This document shows, piece by piece, positions 17,617 to 27,036 of a DNA stretch of 64,000 bases; the first letter of the stretch is position 1; every line of letters begins with the position of its first letter. The stretch comes from Holophagales bacterium. GTDB lineage: Bacteria; Acidobacteriota; Thermoanaerobaculia; Multivoradales; JAGPDF01. The stretch covers positions 2,325,501 to 2,389,500 of the forward strand of contig CP064972.1 in the NCBI GenBank assembly GCA_016699405.1, written 5' to 3'. The notes under the pieces are model-generated. The model saw only the letters and a program-made list of their open reading frames with translations. It was not told the origin of the DNA and made no database searches. A program made the position numbers and the translations under genes.

Positions 17617-18213
17617 GTGCGCCAGGCTGCTTCCACCCTCGGAGACGAGGAACTGGTCCGCGGGGTCCTGGCCGGCGATCAGGAGCTATTCGGTGATCTC
17701 GTCGAGCGCTACCAGGGACGCCTCGTCAACTACCTCTACCGGATCGTGCGGAACACCGACGAAGCGCACGACCTGGCCCAGGAGGTGTTCGTGAAGGTGT
17801 ACCAGGCGCTCGATCGCTTCGACCCGCGCTACCGGTTCTCCACCTGGCTCTTCCGGGTGGCGCAGAACGCGGCGATCGACGTGATGCGCCGCCGCCGTTT
17901 CCGCATGGTGTCGCTGACCCGTGCCGACGACGGGATCGACGGGGACGGTCAGGAATGGGAGCTGCCCTCCCACGAGCCGGGGCCGGAGGCCTCGCTCGCC
18001 GGGCAGCAGATGGACCGGCAGGTGCAGGCGGTGATCGCCCGCCTGCCGTGGGAGTACCGCGAGCTCATCCTGCTGCGCCACTACGGCGAGCTCTCCTACG
18101 AGGAGATCGCCGAGAGCAAGGCGATGCCGCTCGGCACGGTGAAGAACAAGCTGTTCCGCGCCCGCCAGATGCTCAAGGGGCTTCTCGGCGGCGATCCGCG
18201 GGCAGCAGATTGA
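17617..18213 (+). CDS. ECF-type RNA polymerase sigma factor
   Basis: A 198-residue sigma-70 family factor of the RpoE/ECF class. Region 2 spans about 25-95 (DEAHDLAQEVFVKVYQALDRF, then RFSTWLFRVAQNAAID), and region 4 about 135-190 (LPWEYRELILLRHYGELSYEEIAE, helix-turn-helix TVKNKLFRARQ). No region 3 is present. An anti-sigma gene follows after 22 bases and a bactofilin-like gene after that, so it probably responds to an envelope signal. GTG 17617 is the only good start. See the ECF-type box just upstream. Confidence 0.93.
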   Translation: MRQAASTLGDEELVRGVLAGDQELFGDLVERYQGRLVNYLYRIVRNTDEAHDLAQEVFVKVYQALDRFDPRYRFSTWLFRVAQNAAIDVMRRRRFRMVSLTRADDGIDGDGQEWELPSHEPGPEASLAGQQMDRQVQAVIARLPWEYRELILLRHYGELSYEEIAESKAMPLGTVKNKLFRARQMLKGLLGGDPRAAD

Positions 18214-18235
18214 GGACGGGAAGGACGGGGGGCAC

Positions 18236-18802
18236 ATGGATCACTCCACCTATCGCGAATGGCTCGACTTCGAGATCGAGGGGGTCCTCGGCGATGCCGA
18301 GCGCGCGGCGCTCTTCGCTCACCTCGAGGGCTGCGAGGCCTGTCGCGGCGAGCGGCATCAGCTCCTCGAGCTCGCCGAGACGCTGCGTCAGAGCAAGGTG
18401 GAGGTTCGTCCCGACTTCCGGGCCGCGGTGATGATGGCGCTGCCGGCCACCGGCTGGGAGGCGCGAGCGCCGCGGGCCTGGCGCCTGCCGATCGCCCTCT
18501 TCGCCCTGCTCGGCGGCGCGGCGGCGATTCTCTTCGGCACCTCGGCGGCGCGGGCCGGGATTCCCGGGTCGATGGTCGGAGCGCTCACGGCGATCGTCGA
18601 CCTCTTCGGGACGGCGCTGCTGGCCGGCTCCGGCCTGGCAGCGGCCTCCTGGCGCGGCCTCGGCCTGGCGCTCGGCGAGCTGCTCGGTGCTTCGCGCGCC
18701 AATCTCGTCGCGGCGCTGGTGCTGGTTGCCGGGGTCAACTGGCTCCTCTACCGTCTGCTGCGCCGGCCGGCAGAGCAGCGACTCGGTCGCCCGCGCTCGT
18801 GA
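18236..18802 (+). CDS. Membrane anti-sigma factor with zinc-binding motif
   Basis: A 188-residue protein. The N-terminus carries the zinc-finger anti-sigma (zf-HC2/ZAS) motif H-L-E-G-C-E-A-C (H-x3-C-x2-C) near residue 30. A first membrane helix lies near 80-105 and another hydrophobic stretch near 160-180. It should bind and hold the sigma factor encoded just upstream and release it on an envelope signal. The stop overlaps the next gene's GTG start (GTGA). Confidence 0.88.
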   Translation: MDHSTYREWLDFEIEGVLGDAERAALFAHLEGCEACRGERHQLLELAETLRQSKVEVRPDFRAAVMMALPATGWEARAPRAWRLPIALFALLGGAAAILFGTSAARAGIPGSMVGALTAIVDLFGTALLAGSGLAAASWRGLGLALGELLGASRANLVAALVLVAGVNWLLYRLLRRPAEQRLGRPRS

Positions 18803-19755
18803 TCCCTTCCTCCGGCACGCGTCTCGCGGCGAAGTGCCGCCGGATCGCCCTGGTCGTTGCCGCGTCCCTCGGCGTCGCGGCGGCCGTTCCGCTCTCGGCG
18901 GAGCAGCGAGCGCCTGCCCTTCGCCTCGGCGACGGCAGCGTGGCCCGCAACCGCCTCGTCGCCGTCGGCCGCGACCTGCGCATCGAGGGGACGGCGCTCT
19001 CGGACGTCGCGGCGCTCGACGGGTCGGTCGAGATCACGGGCCGCGTCGACGGGGACGTGATCGTGCTCGGCGGTTCGGCGCATCTGCGCGAGAGCAGCGA
19101 GGTCCGTGGGCAGGTCTACGTGCTCGGCGGCGAAATCGAAACGGCGCCGGGGGCGAGAATCGGCGGGCACGCCGTGGCTTATCCGAGCATGTCGCGGGCC
19201 TGGCTCACCCTGCTCGAGGGACCCGCGATCGGTCTTCCCGCCACCTCGCGCGTCGTCGTGGCCGGCAAGCTGGCGCTCGCCGCGGCCTGGCTCTTCCTCC
19301 TGCTCGTGCTCTTCGCCACCAGCGGGCGCGCGCTGCTTGCCACTTCCGAGGAGATCCGACGCCAGCCGTTCCGTCAGTTCGCGGTGGGTCTCGTCGGCGT
19401 GCTGTCGCTGACGCTCACGGCGCTGCTGCTCTCGACCGTCGCCGCGGCGCTCGTCGGTCTGCCGCTGCTCGGTCTGGTGGTGATCCTCGCCCTGCTGCTC
19501 AAGCTCTGGGGGATGGTGGCGGTCTTCCATGCCCTGGGCAGCTACCTGCTCGCGCGGGCGCAGCGACGTCGCGTGCTGGCGTTGCACGCCGCGGTAGCCG
19601 GATTCGCGTTTCTCGCGTTGCTCAAGTTCGTGCCCTATCTCGGCCTGTGGGTCTGGACCGTGGCGAGCTTCGTCGCCGTGGGCGCGGCGCTGTCGAGCAA
19701 GTTCGGCCGGCGCGAGCCCTGGTTCTCCGAGCAGAGCGCCACCAGCTTCGCCTGA
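18799..19755 (+). CDS. Bactofilin-like (polymer-forming) membrane protein
   Basis: A 318-residue protein starting at GTG 18799, overlapping the anti-sigma stop. A signal-like N-terminus precedes a short right-handed beta-helix region (about 45-125: LRIEGTALSDVAALDGSVEI, GRVDGDVIVLGGSAHLRESS, GQVYVLGGEIE), the pattern of bactofilins. About 145-300 contains four or five membrane helices. It is probably an exported beta-helix fused to a membrane domain, and may be the target or sensor of the sigma/anti-sigma pair. Function beyond envelope association is unknown. Confidence 0.82.
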   Translation: MIPSSGTRLAAKCRRIALVVAASLGVAAAVPLSAEQRAPALRLGDGSVARNRLVAVGRDLRIEGTALSDVAALDGSVEITGRVDGDVIVLGGSAHLRESSEVRGQVYVLGGEIETAPGARIGGHAVAYPSMSRAWLTLLEGPAIGLPATSRVVVAGKLALAAAWLFLLLVLFATSGRALLATSEEIRRQPFRQFAVGLVGVLSLTLTALLLSTVAAALVGLPLLGLVVILALLLKLWGMVAVFHALGSYLLARAQRRRVLALHAAVAGFAFLALLKFVPYLGLWVWTVASFVAVGAALSSKFGRREPWFSEQSATSFA

Positions 19756-19770
19756 GAATCTCGTCTCGCC

Positions 19771-19800
19771 TTGACCCGTTCGCAGCGTTGCCCTTAGGCT
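19771..19800 (+). promoter_or_regulatory. Candidate sigma-70 promoter for the hydroxybutyryl-CoA dehydrogenase gene
   Basis: TTGACC (19771-19776), an 18-base spacer and TAGGCT (19795-19800), ending 18 bases before the ATG. A ggaggga ribosome site follows. The -35 is good and the -10 moderate. Confidence 0.5.
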
Positions 19801-19818
19801 CCCGGCCGGAGGGAGACC

Positions 19819-20670
19819 ATGGCGGAGATCCGCTCGATCGGCGTCGTCGGCGCCGGCACCATGGGGCACGGCATCGCGCAGGTGGCCTCGGTCGCCGGGC
19901 TCGAGGTCCGGCTCGTCGACGTCGCCCCGGCGGCGCTCGAGAAAGGTCTCGCGGCGATCGCCGGCAGCCTCGAGAAGCTCGAAGCGAAGGGGAAGGTCCC
20001 TGCCGGGACGCGCGCGGCGGCGCTCGGGCGACTCTCCGGCGGCAGCGACCTCGCCGAGCTCGCCGAGGTCGATCTGGTCGTCGAGGCGGTGGTCGAGCGG
20101 CTCGAGGTCAAGAGCGAGGTGCTTCGCCGTCTCGACACCCTCTGTCGAAGCGAGACGATTCTCGCCACCAACACCAGCTCGATCTCGATCACCAAGCTCG
20201 CGGCGGTGACCCGTCGCCCGGCGCAGGTGATCGGCATGCATTTCATGAACCCGGTGCCGCTCATGCCGCTCGTCGAGGTGATTCGCGGCCTCGCCACGTC
20301 GCAGGCCACCTACGACGCGGTCGAGGCGGCGAGCCGGACGATGGGCAAGACGCCGGTCGAGGTCCACGACTCGCCGGGGTTCGTCTCCAATCGCGTGCTG
20401 ATGCCGATGATCAACGAGGCGATCTACTGCCTGCAGGAGGGCGTCGGCAAGCCCGAAGCGATCGACGCGGTGATGAAGCTCGGGATGAACCACCCGATGG
20501 GGCCGCTCGCTCTCGCCGACCTGATCGGCCTCGACGTCTGTCTCGACATCCTGCGCGTGCTGCAGGACGGCTTCGGCGACCCGAAGTACCGTCCCTGTCC
20601 GCTGCTCGTCAAGCTGGTCGACGCCGGTCACCTCGGCCGCAAGAGCGGCCGCGGCTTCTACGCTTACTGA
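19819..20670 (+). CDS. 3-hydroxybutyryl-CoA dehydrogenase
   Basis: NAD(P)-dependent oxidation of 3-hydroxyacyl-CoA to 3-ketoacyl-CoA, or the reverse, in butyrate or fatty acid metabolism. The 283-residue length is that of stand-alone PaaH/Hbd enzymes. The Rossmann motif is GVVGAGTMGHGIAQVA. The catalytic His-Glu pair sits in GMHFMNPVPLMPLVEVIRG, followed by the conserved DSPGFVSNRVLMPMINEA. The C-terminus carries the G-R-K-S-G-R-G-F-Y-A-Y signature. Confidence 0.94.
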   Translation: MAEIRSIGVVGAGTMGHGIAQVASVAGLEVRLVDVAPAALEKGLAAIAGSLEKLEAKGKVPAGTRAAALGRLSGGSDLAELAEVDLVVEAVVERLEVKSEVLRRLDTLCRSETILATNTSSISITKLAAVTRRPAQVIGMHFMNPVPLMPLVEVIRGLATSQATYDAVEAASRTMGKTPVEVHDSPGFVSNRVLMPMINEAIYCLQEGVGKPEAIDAVMKLGMNHPMGPLALADLIGLDVCLDILRVLQDGFGDPKYRPCPLLVKLVDAGHLGRKSGRGFYAY

Positions 20671-20686
20671 CGCGGCGGACCTGCCG

Positions 20687-22522
20687 ATGCTCTGCCTCGC
20701 CTGCGGCGCCGAGAACGCGATCGACCGCGCGTTCTGCCGACGCTGCAACCACCAGCTCGTCGTGGCCCATCCCTCGGCCGCGCCGGAGCTCGCCGAGCTC
20801 GGCTTCGCCGGCGACAGCGCCGTCTCGCTCGAGGAGCACCTGCTCGAGCGCGTCTCGGTGCTCGAGGAGGCGCTGCGCCGCACCACCGAGACGGTGGGCC
20901 GTCTCGCCTCGGTGGTCAGCAAGCTCGAGCGTTCGCTGCTGCTCGGCCAGGCCGGCATCGGCGGGGTCGTCGAGCTGCTCGAGCGGCGCGGCGTGGTGGA
21001 GAAGGAGGAGTGCGACCAGGCATGGCAGAACGGCTTGACGCGCCAGGTCGCCGCTCTCGAGCGGCGCGAGCGCTTCGCCCTGTCGCGCGACCGGATCTTC
21101 GGCGACTGCCACGAAGAGTCGGTGCTCTCCGTGCTGACCGAGGCCGAGCGCGCCTTCGCGGCCTTCGACGGCGACACGGCGATGGCGCTGCTCGAGCGGA
21201 TCCAGCAGCGGGACGGCGCGAATGCGGCCCTGACGCTGTTCCTGGCCGAGACGGCCTTCGCCGAAGGCGACGGAGCGCGCGCCCTGGCACTCTGCGATCA
21301 CCTGCTGGCGGTCGACCCTCGGCACTTCGACGCCCTCGTCTACAGCGGGGTAGTGCTGCACGAGCGCGGCGATCTGCCGGGCGCCGAGCGCCGCCTGCGC
21401 TTGGCGGTGCGGCGGCACGGCGATGCCTTCCTCGCCCAATTCGGTCTCGGGGCGGTGTTGGCCACCCGCGGGCGGCCGCGACTGGCGGTGCGCTATCTCG
21501 AGCGTGCCCTCGAATTGCGTGAGGCGCCGCAGGCCCGCTTCCTGCTCGGCAGCTGCCTCTACGAGACCGGGAGGCTCGAGCCGGCGATTCGCGAGCTGCG
21601 GCGGGCGGTGGCGGGCGATCCGGGGCTCGAGGAGGCGCACCACCTTCTCGGCCTGGCCTGTCTCGACCGCGGCTGGCGGCGTCGGGCGCTCAGCTGCTTC
21701 CGCGAGGCGCAGCGCCTCAACCCGCAGAAGCTCCGCTACCAGGACCTGGTGCGCTTCCTGACGGTGGCGCCGACCTCGCCGTTGCCCCCCGCGAAAGGCG
21801 AGGTCGCGACGCTGCTTGCCGAAGGAGAGAAGCGCCTGGCCGACGGCGACGGGCGCACCGCGCTCGCGTCGCTGCGGCGCGCCCTCTCGCTCGCGCCCGA
21901 GCACCCGACGGTGCTGATGACCTACGCGCTGGCCTGTCTCGCCCTCGACCGCCTCTCCGATCTCGAGACGGTGGCCCGCAAAGTGCTCGAGCTCTCGTCG
22001 GAGGACATGCTGCGCGCGGCCGCGTCGGCGACGCTGATCGCCGCGCTGCGCCGCTCCGGCCGCCTGCACGAGGGCAACCGGCTCGGCCACGAGCTGCTCG
22101 CCGGGGCCAAGTCGAGCTTCGCGCAGACGATCGCCTACTACGAGATGGCCTACAACCTCGCCGAGCTCGAAGAAGATCTCGACCGCGCGCTCGACTACGC
22201 GCGTCGCTCGCTCGCCCTCTCGCCCGAGGAGCTGCAGCAGTTCCCGCTGGCGGCGCTCGGCTGGGTGCACTACAAGCGTCGCGAGTACGACGAGGCGGTG
22301 GATTGTCTGGCGCGGTCGAGCGAGCTCGGAGCGTCGTCGACCACGCTCACCCACCTCGGCATGGCGCTGCTCGCCGTCGGGCAGGAGGAGCGGGCCAAGG
22401 GAGCATTCCGGCGGGCGCGGCGCCTGCAACCGAGGAGCGGCAGCCTCGAGGAACGGATGATGGAGTGCATGCGCAGCTCTTCCGAGCTCGCCGCGCGCGT
22501 GCAGGGAAGGCAGAAACGATGA
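20687..22522 (+). CDS. TPR protein with N-terminal zinc ribbon
   Basis: A 611-residue cytoplasmic protein. The first 30 residues form a zinc-ribbon-like knuckle pair (CLACG and CRRCN). A coiled-coil-like stretch follows (about 45-90), then TPR repeats across most of 150-600 (LFLAETAFAEGDGARALALC, GVVLHERGDLPGAERRLRLA, LGLACLDRGWRRRALSCF and others). It overlaps proS by ATGA, so the two are coupled, though proS coupling to a TPR protein has no obvious functional logic. Exact role unknown. Confidence 0.87.
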   Translation: MLCLACGAENAIDRAFCRRCNHQLVVAHPSAAPELAELGFAGDSAVSLEEHLLERVSVLEEALRRTTETVGRLASVVSKLERSLLLGQAGIGGVVELLERRGVVEKEECDQAWQNGLTRQVAALERRERFALSRDRIFGDCHEESVLSVLTEAERAFAAFDGDTAMALLERIQQRDGANAALTLFLAETAFAEGDGARALALCDHLLAVDPRHFDALVYSGVVLHERGDLPGAERRLRLAVRRHGDAFLAQFGLGAVLATRGRPRLAVRYLERALELREAPQARFLLGSCLYETGRLEPAIRELRRAVAGDPGLEEAHHLLGLACLDRGWRRRALSCFREAQRLNPQKLRYQDLVRFLTVAPTSPLPPAKGEVATLLAEGEKRLADGDGRTALASLRRALSLAPEHPTVLMTYALACLALDRLSDLETVARKVLELSSEDMLRAAASATLIAALRRSGRLHEGNRLGHELLAGAKSSFAQTIAYYEMAYNLAELEEDLDRALDYARRSLALSPEELQQFPLAALGWVHYKRREYDEAVDCLARSSELGASSTTLTHLGMALLAVGQEERAKGAFRRARRLQPRSGSLEERMMECMRSSSELAARVQGRQKR

Positions 22523-24249
22523 GCCGTTGGAGTCAGTTCTACCTGCACACCACCCGCGAAGTGCCCAACGACGCAGAGGTGGTTTCGCACATCCTGATGG
22601 TCCGCGCCGGGCTGATCAAGAAGCTCGCCGCCGGCATCTACACCTACCTGCCGGCAGGCTGGAAGAGTCTCGGCAAGCTTGCGGCGATCGTCCGGCGCGA
22701 GATGAACGCCGCCGGTGCCGTCGAGCTCTCGATGCCCGCCGTCCAGCCGGCCGAGCTCTGGCAGGAGTCCGGGCGCTGGCAGAAGTACGGCAAGGAGCTG
22801 CTGCGCATCAAGGACCGCCACGATCGCGAGTTCTGCTTCGGCCCGACGCACGAGGAGGTGATCACCGACCTCGTGCGGCGCGACGTGCGCAGCTACCGGC
22901 AGTTGCCGTTCAACCTCTACCAGATCCAGACGAAGTTCCGCGACGAGATCCGTCCGCGCTTCGGCCTGATGCGCGGCCGTGAGTTCCTGATGAAGGACGC
23001 CTACTCGTTCGGCGCCACCCCCGAGCAGCTCGACGAAGCCTACGAGGCGATGCGCGCCGCCTACTGCCGGATCTTCGAGGCCTGCCGTCTCGACTACACG
23101 ATGGTCGAGGCCGACACCGGGACGATCGGCGGCTCCTCCTCGCACGAGTTCATGGTGGTGGCGCAGACCGGCGAGAGCGCGGTGGCGCACTGCCCGTCGT
23201 GCGGCTACGGCGCCAACGTCGAGAAGGCCGAGACGCGGCCGCTCGTCCCGCCGGCTGCCGGCGGTCAGGAGGAGAAGCGGGTGGTGCCGACGCCCGGCAA
23301 GTCGTCGGTGCCCGACGTCGCCGGTTTCCTCGGCGTTCCCTCGTCGCGCGTCGTCAAGACGCTGCTGTACGAGACGGAGAAGGGCTTCGTCGCCGCACTG
23401 GTGCGGGGCGACCGCGAGATCAACGAGGTCAAGCTCGGCAACGCCCTCGACGTCGAGCACCTGGCGCTGGCGAGCGAGGAGAAGGTCGAGCGACTGACCG
23501 GGGCAGCCGTCGGTTTCGCCGGGCCGCTGGGCCTGCCGGCGGAGGTGCGAGTGATCGCCGACGAGTCGGTGCGCGATCTCGCCGACTTCGTCTGTGGCGC
23601 CAACGCCGTCGACGCGCACCTCGTCGGCGTGAACTGGGGGCGCGACCTGCCGCTGCCCGAGCTTCGCGACCTGCTGCTGGTCGGCGAGGGCGACGCCTGT
23701 CCGCGCTGCGACCAGCGGCTCGCCATGTCGCGCGGCATCGAGGTCGGTCACATCTTCAAGCTCGGCACGAAGTACTCCGAGAAGCTCGCCTGCAACTTCA
23801 CCGACGAGGCCGGAGCCGAGCGGGCGATGATCATGGGCTGCTACGGCCTGGGCGTCGGGCGCACGGTGGCGGCGGCGATCGAGCAGAACCACGACGCCGA
23901 CGGCATCGTCTGGCCGCTGCCGCTCGCCCCGTTCGAGGTGCTGCTCGTCTCGCTCAACCCCAACGACGCCGAGGTCTCGCGCGTCGCCGGCGAGCTCTAC
24001 GACGCCCTGCGCGCACGCGGCGCCGACGTGCTGTACGACGACCGCGACGAGCGGCCGGGGGTGAAGTTCAAGGACGCCGATCTCGTGGGAATCCCGTTGC
24101 GCGTCGTGGTCGGCGGCAAGTCGCTCGCCGGCGGCCAGGTCGAGATCTCGCACCGGCGCGACCGCGTCAAGTCGATGGTCGCGGTGGGCGACGCGCTCAC
24201 CGTCCTCGCGGCGCGTCTTGCCGAAGAGGGCGGGCGGCTCGTCGTCTGA
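22519..24249 (+). CDS. proS: Prolyl-tRNA synthetase
   Basis: Charges tRNA-Pro. The 576-residue protein is the bacterial type: class II catalytic core with FCFGPTHEEVITDLVRRDV (motif 2 region), RDEIRPRFGLMRGREFLMKD, then an inserted YbaK-like editing domain (about 245-385) that removes mischarged alanine, motif 3 (GCYGLGVGRTVAAAIEQNHD) and the C-terminal anticodon-binding domain. ATG 22519 gives the family N-terminus MSRWSQFYLHTTREVP; the longer frame upstream overlaps the TPR gene. Confidence 0.96.
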   Translation: MSRWSQFYLHTTREVPNDAEVVSHILMVRAGLIKKLAAGIYTYLPAGWKSLGKLAAIVRREMNAAGAVELSMPAVQPAELWQESGRWQKYGKELLRIKDRHDREFCFGPTHEEVITDLVRRDVRSYRQLPFNLYQIQTKFRDEIRPRFGLMRGREFLMKDAYSFGATPEQLDEAYEAMRAAYCRIFEACRLDYTMVEADTGTIGGSSSHEFMVVAQTGESAVAHCPSCGYGANVEKAETRPLVPPAAGGQEEKRVVPTPGKSSVPDVAGFLGVPSSRVVKTLLYETEKGFVAALVRGDREINEVKLGNALDVEHLALASEEKVERLTGAAVGFAGPLGLPAEVRVIADESVRDLADFVCGANAVDAHLVGVNWGRDLPLPELRDLLLVGEGDACPRCDQRLAMSRGIEVGHIFKLGTKYSEKLACNFTDEAGAERAMIMGCYGLGVGRTVAAAIEQNHDADGIVWPLPLAPFEVLLVSLNPNDAEVSRVAGELYDALRARGADVLYDDRDERPGVKFKDADLVGIPLRVVVGGKSLAGGQVEISHRRDRVKSMVAVGDALTVLAARLAEEGGRLVV

Positions 24250-24272
24250 TCGGCGGGCGTGAGCTTCGGTCC

Positions 24273-24305
24273 GGCTCGTGGCCCGGGAGTCTCCGGGTCC
24301 GAGCC
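24273..24305. terminator. Hairpin between convergent proS and CNNM-type gene
   Basis: Stem ggctcg/cgagcc (24273-24278, 24300-24305) encloses a second stem cccgg/ccggg with a six-base loop. It lies 23 bases after the proS stop and before the end of the convergent gene. It may act in both directions; no T-tract is seen. Confidence 0.45.
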
Positions 24306-24356
24306 CGCACGGAGTGGTGACGGGCCCGAAGCGAGTGGGGGCGCAGTCCCGGGCCT

Positions 24357-25721
24357 TCAGTCGCCGTCGCCGTCGCCGCGCTCGCCTTCGGGCACCACTT
24401 CGAGCCGCAGCAGGCGGATGCGATTGCGGTCGAGCTCGACGACTTCCAGCCGGAGCGGACCGACCTCGACCGTATCGCCGACCTGCGGCGGACGGCCGAG
24501 CTCGGAGAGCACCACGCCGGCGATCGTGTCCTCGTCGCGCGGGCTGAACTCGAGCCCGAGCTCGTCCTCGAGGTCGACGACCAGCATCGCCCCGGACACG
24601 AGGTAGCCCCCCTCTTCGCGCCGCGTGAGCTCGGGCTTCTCGTGGTCGAACTCATCCTGGATCTGGCCGACGATCTCCTCGAGCACGTTCTCGAGCGTCA
24701 CGATGCCGCTGACGCCGCCGTACTCGTCGACCACCGCGACGAGGTGGACGCGCTCGTCGAGCATCCGCGTGAGCAGCCGGTCGAGCGTCTGTGTCTCGGG
24801 GACGAAGGGGAGCGGTCGCCTGACCTCGGCGAGGTCGGCGGGCGCTTTCCCGGCGCGGAAGAGGTCCTTGATGTGGACGAGGCCGAGCGGGTGGTCGAGG
24901 TCGCCGTCGCAGAGCGGGAAGCGGGTGTGGCCGCTGCGCCGGGCGATCTCGAGGTTCTCGGCGACGGTGCGCGTGGTCGACAGGAACACGACGTCGGCAC
25001 GCGGCAGCATCACCTGGCGCGCCACGCGATCGGAGAGCTCGAAGACGTTGGTCAGCAGGTCGCGCTTGGCGTCGGAGAGGTGGCTGCTCTCGCTCGAGCC
25101 GAGCAGCAGCCGCACCTCCTCTTCGCTGTGGGCGAGCTCGGATTCCGTGGCGGGTTTCAGGCCGACGAGGCGCAGCAGCAGGTTGGCCGTGTGATTGAGC
25201 AGCCAGATCGCCGGGAACATCAGCCAGTAGAAGCCGGTGAGCGGCATCGCCACCCAGAGGCTGACCCCTTCGGGGCGGCGGATGGCCAGCGACTTCGGCA
25301 CCAGCTCGCCGAGGACGATGTGCAGGGCGCTGATGGTGACGAAGGCGGTGGTCAGCGCCACCGAGTGGACGACCGCCGGGGTAATGCCGGGCAGGCGCTG
25401 GAGGAGCGGGTCGAGCAGCCAGACGAACGCCGGTTCGCCGACCCAGCCGAGCGCCAGGCTGGCGAGGGTGATGCCGAGCTGGGTCGCCGAGAGATACGCG
25501 TCGAGGTGCGACAGCATGTGCGCGGCGGTCTTGCCGCGCCGGTCGCCGCGCAGAACGTACGGCTCGATCTGCGTCGGGCGCACCTTGGCGAGCGCGAACT
25601 CGGCGGCGACGAAGAAGCCGTTGACGCCGACGAGCAGCAGGGCGAGGAGCAGGGCCGTGCCGGCGCCGAGGGAAGGTTCGCCCATCGGGACGGTGGCAGC
25701 AACCGGGAGCAGGATGTTCAT
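24357..25721 (-). CDS. CNNM/CorC-type membrane protein with CBS domains (hemolysin family)
   Basis: A 454-residue integral membrane protein. The N-terminal DUF21/CNNM region (about 15-200) has about four helices, with FFVAAEFALAKVRP and HIVLGELVPKSLAI. Two CBS domains follow (about 215-345, VMLPRADVVFLSTT and VVDEYGGVSGIVTLENVLEEIVGQ). The C-terminus is the CorC_HlyC domain (about 360-440). Members move or sense Mg2+/Co2+ or protect against metal stress. ATG 25721 was chosen because the longer frame overlaps the divergent methyltransferase gene. Confidence 0.91.
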   Translation of the reverse strand: MNILLPVAATVPMGEPSLGAGTALLLALLLVGVNGFFVAAEFALAKVRPTQIEPYVLRGDRRGKTAAHMLSHLDAYLSATQLGITLASLALGWVGEPAFVWLLDPLLQRLPGITPAVVHSVALTTAFVTISALHIVLGELVPKSLAIRRPEGVSLWVAMPLTGFYWLMFPAIWLLNHTANLLLRLVGLKPATESELAHSEEEVRLLLGSSESSHLSDAKRDLLTNVFELSDRVARQVMLPRADVVFLSTTRTVAENLEIARRSGHTRFPLCDGDLDHPLGLVHIKDLFRAGKAPADLAEVRRPLPFVPETQTLDRLLTRMLDERVHLVAVVDEYGGVSGIVTLENVLEEIVGQIQDEFDHEKPELTRREEGGYLVSGAMLVVDLEDELGLEFSPRDEDTIAGVVLSELGRPPQVGDTVEVGPLRLEVVELDRNRIRLLRLEVVPEGERGDGDGD

Positions 25722-25839
25722 GACCGAGCGGGCGGGATCATAGCGGAGCCGGCGGCTCGGCGCAGGGCCACCGCTCAGGTGGCCCTGCCGGGGCCCCGAC
25801 CGCGCCCGGCGCCGCTTTAGGGCACAATGCGAGATACCG

Positions 25840-27036
25840 ATGAACGAAACCCAGACTCCGGCCCGTGCGCGGGTCACCCTTCTCCCTGGTCGTGACAAGG
25901 CGGTCCGCCAGGGGCATCCCTGGCTCTTCTCCGGCGCGATCGCCCGTGAAGAGGCTCCCGAGGGCGCGGCGATCGCCGAGGTGCTGTCCTCCTCGGGCGA
26001 CCGGCTCGGCGTCGGCTTCTACAGCCCGCGTTCGCAGATCCGCGTCCGCTTCCTCGCGCCGGCCGGGGTCTCGGTCGATCGCGATCTCTTCCTCGAGCGG
26101 ATCGGCGACGCGATGGCCCTGCGTCGCCAGGTGATCCCGGAGGAGACGACGGGCTATCGGCTCCTCAACGCCGAAGGGGACGGTCTGCCGGGTTGGACGG
26201 TCGACCGCTTCGGCGGCGTCCTGGTCAGCCAGATGACCGTCGCCGGCCTCGAAGCGATGCGGGACGAGGCCTACGCCGCCCTTGTCGAGCACTTTCCGGG
26301 TCATGCGATCCTGCACCTCGGGCGGGCCTCCGGACGGCGCGACGAAGGGCTGCCGGCCGAAGACGTCGAGATTCGCGGTCCGGTGCCGCCAGCCGTCGAG
26401 TTCCTCGAGCATGGTCTGCGCTTCGAGGCCGAGCCGGCGGGCGGCCAGAAGACCGGCTTCTACTGCGACCAGCGGAAGAACCGCCGGCTCGTCGAGCGGC
26501 TGGCGGGCGGGCGCGCGGTTCTCGACCTCTTCGCTCACACCGGGGCGGTGGCGCTCTACGCCCTGCGCGGCGGCGCGGCGTCGGTGGCCTGCGTCGAGTC
26601 CTCCCCGCGTTTCGAAGAGCGGGCGCGGGCCGGCGCCGAGCGCAACGGCCTCGACGGCGAGCGGCTCGAATGGACGCGCGCCGACGTCTTCGACGACCTT
26701 CGCCTGCGCCATGCGAGCTACGACCTCGTCGTCTGCGATCCGCCGCCGCTCGCCCCGCGCCGCGCCAATCTCGATGCCGCGGCGCGTTCCTACAAGGACC
26801 TCAATCGCCTCGCGCTTCGCCGTGTGGCGCCCGGCGGCTACTTCCTGACCTTCTCCTGCAGCGGCGCGGTCGACGGCAAGCTCTTCCGCCAGATCCTCTT
26901 CGCGGCAGCCGGTGAGGCCGGCGTGAACCTGCAACTCCTCGCTCCGCTCGCCGCCGGCCCCGACCACCCCGTCGCCGTCACCCACCCGCAAGGCGAGTAC
27001 CTCAAGGGCTGGCTCGCGCGCGTGCCCGGGGGGTGA
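25840..27036 (+). CDS. RlmI-like 23S rRNA cytosine methyltransferase
   Basis: A 398-residue SAM-dependent RNA methyltransferase. The N-terminal PUA domain (about 12-85, GRDKAVRQGHPWLFSGAI) binds RNA. The Rossmann domain (about 190-398) has the conserved GGQKTGFYCDQR.NR entry, motif I VLDLFAHTGAVALYA, motif IV CDPPP, and FLTFSCSG with the catalytic-loop cysteine. This is the RlmI pattern (m5C1962 of 23S rRNA in E. coli). The target here is inferred from the family. Confidence 0.9.
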   Translation: MNETQTPARARVTLLPGRDKAVRQGHPWLFSGAIAREEAPEGAAIAEVLSSSGDRLGVGFYSPRSQIRVRFLAPAGVSVDRDLFLERIGDAMALRRQVIPEETTGYRLLNAEGDGLPGWTVDRFGGVLVSQMTVAGLEAMRDEAYAALVEHFPGHAILHLGRASGRRDEGLPAEDVEIRGPVPPAVEFLEHGLRFEAEPAGGQKTGFYCDQRKNRRLVERLAGGRAVLDLFAHTGAVALYALRGGAASVACVESSPRFEERARAGAERNGLDGERLEWTRADVFDDLRLRHASYDLVVCDPPPLAPRRANLDAAARSYKDLNRLALRRVAPGGYFLTFSCSGAVDGKLFRQILFAAAGEAGVNLQLLAPLAAGPDHPVAVTHPQGEYLKGWLARVPGG

